From positions 38,725,729-38,789,728 of the forward strand of contig CM049314.1 in assembly GCA_026874595.1 (NCBI GenBank): a stretch of 64,000 nt of DNA, given 5' to 3'. The notes beneath the pieces were generated by a model. That model saw nothing but the letters and a program-made list of their open reading frames with translations. It was not told where the DNA came from and searched no databases. The translations under genes were made by a program, and so were the position numbers. This DNA comes from Sipunculus nudus. Lineage: Eukaryota > Annelida > Sipuncula > Golfingiida > Sipunculidae. Shown piece after piece: positions 46,905-58,876 of this stretch (positions are counted from its first letter, which is position 1; each line of letters begins with the position of its first letter).

Positions 46905-47300
46905 ATGAAAAATGAAAACGGAAGCTACTAAAAATCCGTTTGTCCTGTATTTGGGGACGCTGGCGGGGACGGCAATGAAGCGATTACGTCGGTGTCCTTC
47001 ACATACTGAGCGAGGTCACACCCTACTAGAATGGCACTCACAAGAGCGCATACACCTCCGCCGAAGTAAAACAATCCTTCACGATCGGCCTCCGTGTCCG
47101 GAACCGCACCAAAGTTTCATGGCTTCTCCACTGGCATTCATCAAACCAACAGGTCCTGGTGAAATCAGTATAGTTGACATGAAGTTAAGTTGTGAGTGGC
47201 TGAAATACGTGAGGTAGTAAACTCATGAATTGTGTATTGGAAGAATGTAACAAACCTCGACGCGATGATTTAATTATTTATTACGGCACCAATTATATCA
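46905..47300. other. High-complexity segment
   Basis: Plus frame of 101 codons (46912-47217) in balanced sequence, with no recognised domain and no framing splice sites. A let-7-like octamer near 47210 is fortuitous. Confidence 0.25.
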
Positions 47301-47627
47301 GCTGTAAGGATAATTATGAGTCATCCAGTGTCAATAATGTTCAACTGATAGATACTGTTATGTAAATTTGATTTATTTCCCGTGGATTTGTTATTTATAT
47401 TTCATTATAATGCAGTCTGGCGAATGATGCCTCTGCTGTAACTGGGACTAAATATCGTCAACATAATTCGGGGGGAATTTTCCTTTTGCAAATCCGAATC
47501 GTTGAATGTGTGTTTAATGACATTGTTCCATAATATTGTGAAAATGGGTTACTTTTATTAAATTATTTGGCACTTTAATCATTTTGTCATTTTTGAAGAA
47601 CTGAAAATTACGGAGCCTTCGGAGACG

Positions 47628-47815
47628 ACATGGTCAAAATATTTATTAATCCGTGCCCATGAATTAGTAATCCGTGCCCACGAATAAGTATTCCGTGCCC
47701 ACGAATAAGTAATCCGTGCCTACGAATTACCAACCCGAAGCTATCCGAGAAGGCAGACCGACAGGCAGACCTTTTATTCGTGCGCACGGATTAACACATA
47801 ATTTGACCATGCCGG
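47628..47815. mobile_element. Foldback MITE with internal 20-bp repeats
   Basis: The left arm CATGGTCAAAATATTTATTA and then ATCCGTGCCCATGAAT is inverted at the right (minus strand from 47815: GGCATGGTCAAATTATGTGT and then TAATCCGTGCGCACGAAT). Within the left arm, AATCCGTGCCCACGAATAAG is repeated about four times in tandem. The arms match over about 40 bases. No clear target duplication or transposase was found. Confidence 0.7.
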
Positions 47816-47819
47816 GTAG

Positions 47820-48680
47820 AAATCATTTTATCGAAGAACTAAAATTTTTACGGCCTGAAATCAGTCCATTTTAAATTATGTTAAAACGACATTATTGAAA
47901 TGGCAAATTATGGGGATATTATATGTTATATGTCCCACACCAGTGTGTGTATGGGGGGGGGACATGTCCCCCATCAAATTGCACCCACGATATAACCAAA
48001 TTATGTAATATATATGTGCTATGTAATATATAAGTGATAAAATATGCTATGTCCAACCTGATTGAAAAGTAGAGATAATCCTCTTCCAAAATCCTAATTT
48101 CATAAATCAATAGTTTTTTTCCTCTTATCTTATTCAAACAAAATAATACCCTATTGTACTAAATACATGTACTTATATTAAGGACATTGTTTGGCGTCCT
48201 CTGTCGATTGGCAGTGTAATAGATAAATGATATTTAAAGTATGTTCTGTAATTCTAGAGTCGAATGGTATGCGGACACATTGACATATGTAAATGGAAGG
48301 TTAAACGTGGACAAAACAACAAGCTAGCTTGAGTTAATGTTACGCTGACAAGCCAACGTTCTTCAAATATACGTCACGCGCGAATAACACAAACAACTAG
48401 TTCTAATAAAAAGTCACGTAAGCGCCTGAAATAAAATCCATGAATAAAAAGTCACACAGTAATTGTGACATGCATTGATAGGTCCTTATGAAACTTGAAA
48501 GGTGGCAGACGATACGATTTCACGAGAGATACAGAACTATATATAGGGATATAGCATGAAACAGAAAAAAATGTGAAGATAAAAGTAGATTTATTACGAA
48601 AACTTGTATGATTGATTGGAGTAATATATTTGACACTTACGCCATGTAAGGTGGACTTGAATAAGTGGCGTACCGTGGGT
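47820..48680. other. Spacer with a poly(G) tract
   Basis: A G run at 47953-47961 is flanked by a small inverted GGGGGACATGTCCCCC hairpin. No gene seen. Confidence 0.5.
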
Positions 48681-48689
48681 CATAGATTT

Positions 48690-49480
48690 TGCCGCCTTTT
48701 TATGAACCGACGGCGGCGCTGGATTTGAACTCTTGGGCTCTCGATAGAATTAATATAAAGAATACGGGGACAGCCAAATAAGGAAAACGTGAAGCACAAC
48801 CATAGGGCGGTAGAGGATTAATATAAAATCGTATGGATTTTCTCTCAGAACGCTTGAAATGATGACTTAGAGCCCTGTCCAGTGTTTTTCTCATTGTCCC
48901 TGCTTGCTGATATTGAATATACACAAGGACTCGAGGTCTCCCGGCGGTTTTCATTAGGCCCCGGCAGAAATAGAGAGAGATGCTATTGAGCAGGAGACAA
49001 TCGGAATGCGCAACTTCTTCATAAAGCACACGTCATCTGGAGGGCACACTTAGAAGCCGCGGCCCCTCCGCATTCGTTTCTTTTCTTTAGGTAATGTTAA
49101 CAGTGGAATGGGCACATTGTCCGCGGGCTCAACCATTGTCAAAGCTCCCCTTTCCCTGCGAGTTGGTGACGCAACCTAACATGACGAGTTCTGGGTGGAC
49201 TCAGTAATCTATTATGATGCTTTCCAATGGAAACAATACCTGCGAAGCCTCTCCCTTCTTCTGGATCTGAGGTGTTTTTGTGCTGGGTCGTTCTCTGTAC
49301 AACACCCCCATTAGACCGGCGATGGCGGATTTGTGAGATGTAAAAACGCCGATTATATGTCGCATTGAGTAGACCTGAATAGCAATACCATTGTCTATTG
49401 TGAAGGCTTGAATAACGTTACCCAGTCCGCCTGAAAAGCCCCGGCCTCGCATCGGTACCATAACAGATACAGGTAGTCGA
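48690..49480. other. High-complexity island, candidate regulatory block
   Basis: Balanced sequence over 800 bp. Minus frames of 109 codons (48700-49029) and 86 codons (49201-49461) have no recognised domain. On the plus strand, after TTTTCATTAG (48947-48956), the frame APAEIERDAIEQETIGMRNF runs 31 codons to a stop at 49050, so a terminal exon is conceivable. SOX-like ACAATAG/CTATTGTG (49391-49402) and TAATCTATTATG words favour regulatory DNA. Confidence 0.3.
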
Positions 49481-49589
49481 GCTTATTACAGCAGCTTGCA
49501 AAGCTGGGCTTTATTCCATCATTTCCACTTGTTTAGTAGAAGCAAACACACTGATGGCGGATTTTACCTTAGCGATACCAAGTCAGCCT

Positions 49590-49690
49590 CCCATCACGGT
49601 ATGTCAAAATATTTTGGCGTTTCTCACTCTTCGTCACGGTATGCCAATACATTTTGGCGTTTCTCGCTTTTCTTCTGTCCCGTCTGTCCA
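49590..49690. repeat. Two-copy tandem duplication, 45-bp unit
   Basis: CACGGTATGTCAAAATATTT-TGGCGTTTCTC is repeated as CACGGTATGCCAATACATTT-TGGCGTTTCTC; the copies differ by a few bases. Confidence 0.7.
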
Positions 49691-49899
49691 CAAGTCCGCT
49701 TTCTCCCTGCTTGGGCGGTTGGCTACATCAATTAGTTCTATTGATTGCGTGTTCTCTTCCGAACACAGCTCGACCGGTGTCCTTACAAATCGAGCTGTCG
49801 TCTTTTTAAATTCTACCGCTTATAGTGAACCAACAGTCTTTGAGTATACGCGAGGGAGCTGTATTTTTTACCCTATTATTCTTAAATACGATTAACCCT

Positions 49900-50370
49900 T
49901 TTCCGGTTTCGATTAATTATTTGATGTCGAACTACCTGAAAGGTTCCTGTATCAAGGCGCTGTATCTTTCACAAACTGTTGTGATTATGTTTTCGTGAAG
50001 GCTGGAACTATTACTTTCTCCATGGTCCGGACGGTCATTAATTATAGACGGACCATTAATTATTAGTAATAATGACCATGATTATTGATGGTTTGAGACT
50101 TGCTTTTGTAAAAAGCTATGACAGTCGTATTTGTAACAGGAGTGTCGGGTGTTCAGTTGTAATATTGCTCAGTTAATCATTAGAGTTGGTAGACGAGACC
50201 TCTTCATGTATATGGACAATTTATCGTGATATTCTTGAATCACAGATTCATTATTAGGAAATTTTTTAATGATTAATACGTTCCATATGTGTATGTGTGT
50301 ATGTGTGTATATTTGACTTTTCTAAAATGTCTTTAATAGGAAAAGTATATGTGTGATTTTGACGCTTATT
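49900..50370. other. Spacer, no gene seen
   Basis: Contains ATTAATTATAGACGG/ACCATTAATTATTAG near 50040-50070, a small TAATTA-rich inverted pair. Nothing else recognised. Confidence 0.5.
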
Positions 50371-50378
50371 TATTATAC

Positions 50379-50534
<156 letters not shown>

Positions 50535-51690
50535 GTACAATGTATATGGATACATTTAAATAACCCTTTGCTACTTATCTACAAGAATTTGATATATATT
50601 ATAAAATTCAGAAATTAAAAGAATATATTGTCTGTGCAGGGTTAAATGTTTTTTTTTTTTATTTTCTATTTATTTCATGCTGTGTAAAGAAGTAAAAAAT
50701 ATATTTAAAATAACTGCATTCCTGACATGATATCAGTCCAACATAAGCGACACTTTTTATGAGAACTCTTACCTGTATGTAGTATATACAGATTCTATTG
50801 TGAGGAACTATATTTATAAGGTCAGATAGGCTTTTACTTGAAGCATCCATATATGGAATACACACCCACCAACCGACTCACAAATGTACTTAAAATATAT
50901 AAAGAATAAATGTATCCTTCTGTGTAAGTCCATATCCTTTTAATCTCTCCCTTTCTCACACACATATTTTCTTAGGAACATTCTCTCACATACAATTCTT
51001 TTTCTCACACACATTATCTCTCTAATATATATATATATATACATATATAATATATATGTATTTATATTATATTTGTATATTATATTATGTTAAATTATGG
51101 ATTATTCAGTGTACCGGTAATGGTGTAGTTTAGGGTATTTTTTTAAAAGACCTATATTAACGCATTATTTCTAAATTTGTGTGGATCTATAATAAGAACA
51201 AATGTATACTTATATAAGAATAAGGCATATATAGTTTAATAACCAATATGTTTTATATATAATGACATAAAATGCTCAAATATAGCTTGTTATCTTGGCG
51301 ACGTCATGAACGTAATATCGGCCTTTTATAAAAAAAAATAACCCAAAACTACACCATAACCTATGTACCTTCTATATTACTCAGTCACCTGCTGTGAAGA
51401 ATTATATATCTAAAATATATACCCAATTTGACGTTTGATAAAGTATGACTCTGGTAGGTCAAGGAGTTGGCCTGGTTGTTCATACATTCCTAGCACAAGT
51501 TTTAATACTGTTCGCTGTTTTATGTCAGTCTTTCTTATATCTCTGACAGAATAAGAATATTATAACAAGATAAAATGACTTCCTTCAATGTGCATTCAGA
51601 ATCGTTTAATGGTAGATTATGCACAAATACGATTATGATATAAAAAGACCAATTGAATGGCAAACCACTGATATATGGCACACCACTAAT
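50535..51690. other. AT-rich spacer
   Basis: Contains a T run (50650-50660), CACACA/TCTC-rich patches near 50957-51020 and (AT)n at 51028-51040. No gene seen. Confidence 0.55.
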
Positions 51691-51693
51691 ACA

Positions 51694-51698
<5 letters not shown>

Positions 51699-51738
<40 letters not shown>
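51699..51738. repeat. (AT)n microsatellite
   Basis: Twenty AT units. Confidence 0.95.
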
Positions 51739-51742
<4 letters not shown>

Positions 51743-52149
51743 ATTAATCGATATGGATATGCATATACACGGTCAACCTTTCCCATATAACGAAACGTGA
51801 CCCACCTGCAATTAACTACTAATTCAAATTACGTGTAGTATGAATGCTATTTCGTTATCGCTTTGTCATGATTAACGGTTGCGGTCACGTGACCCGATTA
51901 GATTTAGGAACAGAATACGGGCCCTGTACTTGGGGCAAACAGTTAATGAGGCTGAGCCGGTTACGATATCATTTACCCAAGGTAATGTAATTTAAAACGA
52001 AAAGAAGTAGCAAGCGTTTGTCCTGACTGAGAATACTTCGATTATGACTGAAGGACACTGTTTTTAAAATAAACATTTGACACGGTTTTATAAACGGCAG
52101 TTTGAGAACCCATATGTGCGCCATTAATAGAGTATGGATTCTGGGAATA

Positions 52150-52350
52150 GATTAAAACCCCGTCTGTTTGCCACCAGTTCAATCGCGAAATCCGCCTATT
52201 GTCAATTACATTTGTGTTTGATAATCTCAACAGCCATATGTGTGGTGAAATACAGCGAGTACATCATCGATAGAATAGGGATGCATAATACAGTGTAGCC
52301 CCGTTTGTTTGCCATCCGTTCATTCGCCATCTCCTCATATCGGTAATGAA
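52150..52350. repeat. Two direct fragments resembling Tigger/pogo ends
   Basis: TACAGTGTAGCCCCGTTTGT (52289) resembles the CAGTG...CCCCG terminal type of the element at 16234. A related direct copy, ACCCCGTCTGTTTGCCACCA, lies at 52157. Both continue with TTCAxTCGC-like words. No inverted partner was found, so these are single ends or a broken element. Confidence 0.4.
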
Positions 52351-52359
52351 TCTCCATTA

Positions 52360-53225
52360 TACTGTTTTTTTATAATGCATCGCCTTTGTTCTTACGACAA
52401 GGCTAGCCTGTGATACAACTACTGAGTGCACTATTTCTCCCAGCTATCATTCATATATCTTCTGTGCTTCCGTGGCACACGCCAAAGTGTGGTCAGGATC
52501 CTGCCAGGCAATATTCCGGATCTGGTGATCTGGAATGTTGGGGGATGTTTGTGATCTCTGACTGCCGTTTAGTCATGTGTAAGTTGGCACATAAATGTAT
52601 ACCAGTGTTGTCTATCATTGATAAAACTCTTCGTCAAATCTTCCGCTACCCTCATATCCCGTGAATGCGTCACGTGGTCCTGGTTTTGTTCAGAGAACGG
52701 GGGTTTAAACGATCATTCAGACATTGCATACGACTGCTCAATGATCAATCAAGACGTTATAGGCTACTGACTAACCCAGCTTATGGGTTAGTCAGTTATT
52801 ACGTAATGATTCCTGATTTCTGTCACGTGGTAGTCGACATAATATCTCAATTGGCATGATAGCTCTAATGACATGATATCTCCAACGGCGGGGAAGCTGT
52901 GACCTTGAAAGTGGAAGGAAATATCGAAGTAAATTAACAAAATAATTTAATAGATATCTCAACAAAACAATGTAATAAAACAGTACTTAGTGTATTAAAG
53001 AATATACAGGTGTCAAATTGGAGATTTTATGGAAACTAGCCAAGCGAAACAGAATCCTGTCAAAATGAGATACGCTATTGTTTAGTGGGTTCTTTCCCCT
53101 TTACACTGTCGTTCATGCGTGCGCCGTTGACCAAAAGTAACTATCAGATTTATTTGTGTAACGCAGTTTAGTCACTCCATGCGTGGTAGGCAGAAAGAAG
53201 GTGAAACATACTTGCGGCCAATGAT
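52360..53225. other. Unclassified sequence
   Basis: Plus frames of 84 and 64 codons abut at 52410-52859 in moderately balanced sequence; no domain recognised. A short inverted pair of GGTTAGTCAGT/ACTGACTAACC lies at 52765-52797. Confidence 0.35.
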
Positions 53226-53231
53226 GTAGCC

Positions 53232-53345
53232 AAGTCTACACTCGCAGAGTCCAAGTCACCCGAGTCCAAGTCCGTGTCCTTGAGGTTCAAGTCCAAGTCC
53301 GCCTCCTTTGAATCCGAGTCTTTTTTTAACACGAGTCAAGGTCTA
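53232..53345. repeat. GAGTCCAAGTCC-type degenerate repeat
   Basis: AGAGTCCAAGTCACCCGAGT, CCAAGTCCGTGTCC and CAAGTCCAAGTCCGCCTCC form an irregular array of the same word family as the 28-bp minisatellite 220 bp downstream. Confidence 0.65.
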
Positions 53346-53565
53346 AGTACCTTTACAAAATGTCTTTTTCTAAAGCACTTTGAAATTGGATTTTGACACC
53401 ATCATGTGCGTTTCATTATATCAGTTTACACTTGCCTTTATTTTCTATTATATGATTACGATTAACCCCCAATGCAAATATTGAGTTTGCTATATAATCT
53501 TCATCTATTCACACATGTTTCTGTGATAGTTTTTTTGCTATTAAAGATGGGTCCGGGATGATTTC

Positions 53566-54265
53566 CACAGTCCTGACATCCGAGTCCGAGTTCCAAGTCA
53601 GAGTTAAGGACCTCCGAGTCCGCAGTCAGAGTTAAGGACCTCCGTGTCCCAAGTCAGAGTTAAGGACCTCCGAGTCCCAAGTCAGGGTTAAGGACGTCCG
53701 AGTCCCAAGTCAGGGTAAAGGACCTCAGAGTTCCAAGTCAGGGTTAAGGACCTCCGCGTCCCAAGTCAGTGTTAAGGACCTCCGCGTCCCAAGTCAGTGT
53801 TAAGGACCTCCGAGTCCCAAGTCAGGGTTAAGGACCTCCGAATCCCAAGTCAGGGTTAAGGACCTCCGAGTCCCAAGTCAGAGTTAAGGACCTCCGAGTC
53901 CCAAGTCAGGGTTAAGGACTTCCGAGTCCCAAGTCAGAGTTAAGAACCTCAGAGTTCCAAGTCAGAGATAAGGACCTCCGAGTCCCAAGTTAGAGTTAAG
54001 GGCATCCGACTTCCAAGTCAGAGTTAAGGACCTCCGAGTCCCATGTCAGAGTTAAGGACCTCCGAGTCCCAGGTCAGAGTTAAGGACCTCCGAGTCCCAA
54101 GTCAGAGTTAAGGACCTCCGAGTCCCAAGTCAGAGTTAAGGACCTCCGAGTCCAAAATCAGGGTTAAGGACCTCCGAATCCCAAGTCAGAGTTAAGGACC
54201 TCCGAGTCCCAAGTCAGAGTCCCTGAAAAAAGTTGTCTCGAATCCGGACTCGAGTCAAGTTCCGG
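53566..54265. repeat. 28-bp minisatellite, about 24 copies
   Basis: The unit is GAGTTAAGGACCTCCGAGTC plus CCAAGTCA. On the minus strand it reads GACTTGGGACTCGGAGGTCC and TTAACTCT, which aligns with the 27-bp unit GACTTG-CACTCGAGGGTCC-TGGACTCG at 12950-13572 with one base of length difference. The right border holds GAATCCGGACTCGAGTC, like the border of the first array. The 28-bp period breaks reading frames, unlike the 27-bp form. Confidence 0.9.
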
Positions 54266-54499
54266 ACTCTAGTCATTGGAAAATTTAAACAGATTTATGA
54301 ACACGTGTATAGTATACATATGTAAAAGGAAATATTCAAGTGTATACATCATAACTAAATCGCTTTTACCGCAAATAAAAAACAAAACAAAGAAGCACAA
54401 TAGCAAATATGAAAAGATGTATTTGCCGTAATATGTATATTATGCTAGCGATCTGTTTGTGATTGGCCTTTTTTTGGAACAGGAAGCAGTTGGATGAAT

Positions 54500-54590
54500 G
54501 GACAGATGTGAGAATATCAGGACCCTTTTTTAAGGTTTTTTCATGAGTTCTCCTGGGCCCTCCTTTTCATAAATCCTGGATCCGCCTCTG
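54500..54590 (-). mobile_element. hAT-like terminus
   Basis: On the minus strand from 54590 the sequence reads CAGAGGCGGATCCAGGATTT, a classical hAT-type end and the same as the terminus at 118-132. The other end was not located, and no 8-bp duplication could be confirmed. Confidence 0.4.
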
Positions 54591-54599
54591 ATATTTGTT

Positions 54600-55970
54600 A
54601 CTCCTCTAATCATCTTTTGAGGTAATAATAAATAAAAAGGCGTCCTGGTCGGCATATCTTTGAAACTCATAAGGAATCAATTTGTACTAATCTGGACTAA
54701 AGAGTCCGTTTTACTTCCCTCGGCCATCGTGTATACCTTTCATAAAGTATAAGATAACGCGGTACAATCAACGGACCATTTTAATTTTCCCCGCTCTAGT
54801 CACGTACGACATTAGAATTCCTCGTAAATGCAGCGGAAAAATTGACCACGGCCCGTACAATAGAGAGTGAAATTCCGTCATCGCCAGCATGTAGCAGTGA
54901 TGGCACAATTGAAAGGGAATCTACCTCAAATTATGATGAGTCTAGATCCTGCTGAAGATTTGAATGGGACAAACAACTCCCCAGTATTACTGGGTTCTAA
55001 TCTGGTCCACGATTAACATGCTATCCCTCGGCTCCATGCGTGATTGCGTGTGTTTTATAGTTGGAATATTAAGCTTTTCGTAGCCGAGTCTATAGGTATC
55101 TCCGTATCTATTCAGCATGCCCGCGTGAAAATAGCTTAGTTGTGAGGGGGAACTTGTACCACGTGAACGCAAATCTGCGGTGAGTACGGGAAAAGCATGA
55201 TACTGTTATTTATCTGAGAGTTCTTGCTCGTTGTAGTAAGCGTTTTGTGGTGTGGTAAGTTTATTAGTAAAGGCTTTCAATATTTGCTTGTGTGGATATG
55301 GCTTTGGCCATAAGGCATGACCTGTCGTGGCCGATCAGCACCGGGAATTTAATCAAACCAACTGATGATGGTTTATTTAAGCGATGTGTGTTAGCGGGGG
55401 ATCGGAGGGGGGCTCCAAACGTGCATGCGAGCGGGTATGTGTTCGTGTAAAAAGAAGATGGTCGCCTGAAGTTTATGTCTTTCTTTTAAGTTTTTTCTTT
55501 TGCTAAATCAAGCTGTAAGGCTGAGTTTTGTTTATAGGGTCCTGATATGACATTTTGTTTTTGTTTTTCTACTGTAATGTAAAATAGTCTTATATCAAGT
55601 GATATACATGTATACGCTTTCTTACATGAATTTAGTCATATATACTTTAACATTGATATACGTCCCTCTCTCACTCTTATAAATTAATTTATATATATAT
55701 TAGAAAAAATACATCAAAAGTATATTGATGGGCGAATGATAAAATACATCATCATAGAAATCTTGCTAATCAAAACTTAAAATTAGTATGCGTAAGGGTT
55801 ATTGCACGTGTCTATTTATATCAAAATCCTCACATTTGCTGAATTTGGACTAATGCTTTGTAAAATACAAAATACCCCAGTTTATTTTACTTCTGTTAAG
55901 TCCAACCCTTTCCGATTCAGGAGTAACTTTTAACAGAAAGCCAATTAATATCATAAGTAATATATTAAGT
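54600..55970. other. Spacer, no gene seen
   Basis: Moderately complex to 55450, then AT-rich. A 61-codon minus frame (54987-55172) has no recognised domain. Confidence 0.45.
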
Positions 55971-55977
55971 GTCAAGT

Positions 55978-55996
55978 TGGCCGCCAGGGGGCGCTT
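55978..55996 (+). promoter_or_regulatory. Strong CTCF-like motif
   Basis: TGGCCGCCAGGGGGCGCTT matches the CTCF consensus YGRCCASYAGRKGGCRSYR at 17 of 19 positions, including the central CAGGGGGCGC. The motif is the best match seen in the window and lies directly before a 155-codon open frame. Confidence 0.5.
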
Positions 55997-56026
55997 GTGA
56001 GCAGGTATGCCGGAGACGTTGCAGGA

Positions 56027-56464
56027 AAATGTCTTGAGAGCAAGATGATATCCAACACCGAGCAGAAAATATCCACGCAGACAGCATTGTTCGACGAGAT
56101 ATTGTTGTGCTTTCAATTCTGTCGCCTTTGGGAGAAGACCAAATTAATTAAGATGCGAGGATTAAAGAAGCGAAGAGATTACTCCATGGATAGTATGAAT
56201 AGCGGGAGCGTGCGCTCTCAGATCCAAGCCATTGTCCGCTATGTGTCTGTCAGTGCTACATTAACACCGGGACCAACACGCTTTATGCGCTACAGAATCC
56301 ACTTGCCCACGCTAACAAACCGTCCATGCATTGCTATGACAATCATTCTGTATGATTTAAAACACGAAGCACCCTTTGTGTACCACCACGCATGCCTGAA
56401 CGATATTTTACATCACTCCACGTGTTGCAGTTCCATATTTCCTGCTTTCAGAATGAAGTATTAA
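56027..56464 (+). CDS. Unrecognised open frame
   Basis: The frame is open from 55997 to the stop at 56462-56464 (155 codons); the first ATG in frame is at 56045 (MISNTEQKISTQTALFDEIL). The middle part, KMRGLKKRRDYSMDSMNSGS, is basic and protein-like. No domain, splice site or poly(A) signal supports it, and a conserved non-coding element is equally likely. Confidence 0.2.
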   Translation, partial: KCLESKMISNTEQKISTQTALFDEILLCFQFCRLWEKTKLIKMRGLKKRRDYSMDSMNSGSVRSQIQAIVRYVSVSATLTPGPTRFMRYRIHLPTLTNRPCIAMTIILYDLKHEAPFVYHHACLNDILHHSTCCSSIFPAFRMKY

Positions 56465-57165
56465 TATACCAACTTTCATCCTCAAACCTGTTTGCTTATG
56501 TCTTGTGTATATAGCCCGGGTTTAACAAATATTGGCCATTTCAGGCCACCTTAAATTACATTTTGACCAGTTCGACGTGAGGTTTAATTTCTTTTTTATC
56601 TAGTAACCTAAACATAATTTCATAATTCGTGGCGCTTCCACTGGATGTCTGTGTCGTCAAACGGCAGTCAAATTATACGGGGAGGAATCTGACAGCGGTG
56701 GAATGTGACATCCCACACCTCTTTGTGTATTATACGATCCGTCCAATAGACCGTCACCCCAGCACTGTAGTTATTGTCTGGGATCAGGAGAGGCCATCTA
56801 GCGGAATTACCTAAAGCATTAATTCATTATATAGGATACCTAGACCATTTCGCTTGCATCGGTTTTGAAACTGAGTTTCCTATAACAGGGTTGCTAACAT
56901 ACATTCCGGCATACATGTGTACCGCATGTTTTTTGGTCACACTCGTTTATATCATTCAGGCCACAAAGTGTGAACACACAATTCGATCTAAACAGGGTGC
57001 GCCATAAGGGGTGTAGTGGCTTATATTTTTCTCAACGCCTATGTTTCGAATGTTCCAAATATCTAAATCAAGGAATTCTGAGTATATAAAAGTAAAAAAC
57101 AGTATTGGATGAAGAGTTTTTTTAATAAATCGTCGTTTTCCGTGTCGAATCCTTCGCAAAGAGAA
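56465..57165. other. Unclassified, moderately complex
   Basis: Plus frames of 61 and 77 codons (56629-56814, 56774-57007) have no recognised domain. Confidence 0.35.
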
Positions 57166-57168
57166 CTT

Positions 57169-57514
57169 TAAAGGGGCATAATCACCTATCTGACCTTTTT
57201 GAACTAAAGGTAATCACTTGGAGCTTTAAAAAAATAGGCCAGAAACGTGGATAACACCGCACACAGGTCACTTGTTTTATTTATATCAACGTGTTTATAA
57301 TATGTGGGGGGCCCTCCAAAATTATCAAAACAAATTAAACAAGGGCATCTGGAAGCAAGTCCGATAAGCCAGAGCTTTGCAAATAGCGTTTTGCAACAAG
57401 TGACCTTTCTACCTCCGCTTATTTGCAACCTACCACCTTAGGTTACATGTTTTTTTTCGTTTGTCAACATTGCTGTGTTTACAAACTTTCACAACCAAAA
57501 TTTCCCTTAGATCA

Positions 57515-57580
<66 letters not shown>

Positions 57581-57645
57581 GGAAGTAGAAATCACATAAA
57601 TTCTTTTTCAAAAGGTAGGTGAATGGGCACCTTTAACCGTACAAA
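57169..57645. mobile_element. Dispersed TIR repeat, copy 2 of 2
   Basis: Homologous to 4996-5455 in the same orientation. The edges are inverted relative to each other: TTTAAAGGGGCATAATCACC at the left and (minus strand) TTAAAGGTGCCCATTCACCT at the right, followed inside both by a run ending in CTTTTT/CTTTTG. The interior holds a 59-base (AT)n (57518-57576) that copy 1 lacks. The minus frame of 74 codons (57428-57204) is collinear with that of copy 1. Confidence 0.65.
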
Positions 57646-57654
57646 GGGTCAAGA

Positions 57655-57925
57655 GGAATTTGCGAACACTAATGATGCTAAGACACAGCGTTTTAATTGT
57701 GTCATTGTAATTGTAATCTTGTTCAAGCGTTCCCTTTGCTGAGTTATACCAACGAGGTGCAATCGCTTGTACTTAAAACACGGCTGTTGAGCACGGCCTT
57801 CCCATTAGGCCTGCACAGCGCTCACCCTGGGTGAAGGCCGACCGTTAAAACTCTCACAGCCTCGGCTGAGATTTGAACTAACGATCTCCCGGCTTTGGGT
57901 ACTTTGCTCTGAAACAAGACAAACA
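57655..57925 (-). repeat. tRNA-derived SINE-like repeat
   Basis: On the minus strand a B-box-like AGTTCAAATCTCAGC (57865-57879) is preceded by GCCGGGAGATCG and followed by a body with GCCTTCACCCAGGGTGAGCG. It then ends in an AATTACAATTACAATGACAC simple tail. The A box is weak. The family differs from the SINE at 33947. Confidence 0.5.
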
Positions 57926-57929
57926 AATT

Positions 57930-58680
57930 TGATTGTCCTTGCGATTTAGAAACGTAGGGCACCCTGTATCAAGATCGCTTTTTTTCTCGCGCGAAATAGG
58001 AAACGTACCATTGATATGATAAAAAATGATAAATATGTATGGCGTATTGGTACGTATATACGTGGTTATATAAACGGCTGCAGTGTTCTGGTTCTGAGGC
58101 CCGTCAGCTCGTCAAGAATCGTGGTCATTACGCAATAGTCTTCGTAATCAATTAGCGGCAGTCATAACCCGCAGGAGGAGAGAGAGTACGCCTTTACAAA
58201 AGTACAATAAACGGGAACTAACCACACATTCAGTAATTTTTTAAAATGATTAACTCGTGGCATACTATCGTCAATGGATATTAGGTTACGATATGAAATA
58301 CAAATCTCTTACTGGTGGTTTTGAGGTAATTCCCCTCAAAACCGCCGGGAGAACCATGCCACGGCGCATGAGCACAAATCAAGAAACGCCGCTCGTGGAC
58401 GTAAAATTAATGCAATCAAACCAGCTGGCTTAACAATGACTCGACTGCAGCGTGCAGGCATGAAAATTCCTTTATCCTCAGGAATAAAAGCTACCCCATC
58501 GCTAATGAAGAAAAAAGTCTAATCTGCTCTTCCGGGCCAAAGGTTTAGATATTGTATTCAGAGCCCGGACTTTGTGTAGAATATGTACGGTAGCCATCAT
58601 TATGAGTTCCTACGCGTGTACATTAACGGTCTTTCCATGAATACAGATAGAGTAAGCTTACCTCGCCACGTTTGAATCGC
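57930..58680. other. High-complexity segment, candidate regulatory block
   Basis: Balanced sequence with homeodomain/Hox-type words such as GTAAAATTAATGCAATC (58401) and CAGGAATAAAAGC (58478), and no long frames. It is a candidate enhancer by motif content only. Confidence 0.3.
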
Positions 58681-58684
58681 AACA

Positions 58685-58876
58685 ATGGCGGTCGCAAAAC
58701 AACGTACGGACCTCACAGGCGCCTCCTATTGTCAGAAACGAAATGGGTTTCTAAGAGACCATCCCGGGGTAGTTAGTGCCATTGACATGGTGTTTTTAAA
58801 GTTTGTTTTTCTCGGAACTGCGCCGGCGTGGAGGGATTCTGAGGCTATATATAACGGCCTTTGTGTTCACTTATAA
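58685..58876 (+). CDS. Small open frame with good start context, unknown
   Basis: AACAATGGCGGTCGC provides a strong start context but is also a SOX (AACAATGG) and near-YY1 motif. The frame, MAVAKQRTDLTGASYCQKRN and onward to 63 codons, has no recognised domain. A regulatory interpretation is as good. Confidence 0.15.
   Translation: MAVAKQRTDLTGASYCQKRNGFLRDHPGVVSAIDMVFLKFVFLGTAPAWRDSEAIYNGLCVHL

Noticed and set aside
47209-47222. let-7-like TGAGGTAGTA
   Set aside because: Matches the seed only; the following bases differ and no hairpin partner lies nearby.
48700-48735. Second tRNA-like B box (minus strand, AGTTCAAATCCAGC)
   Set aside because: No A box at the right distance and no stem structure; not supported.
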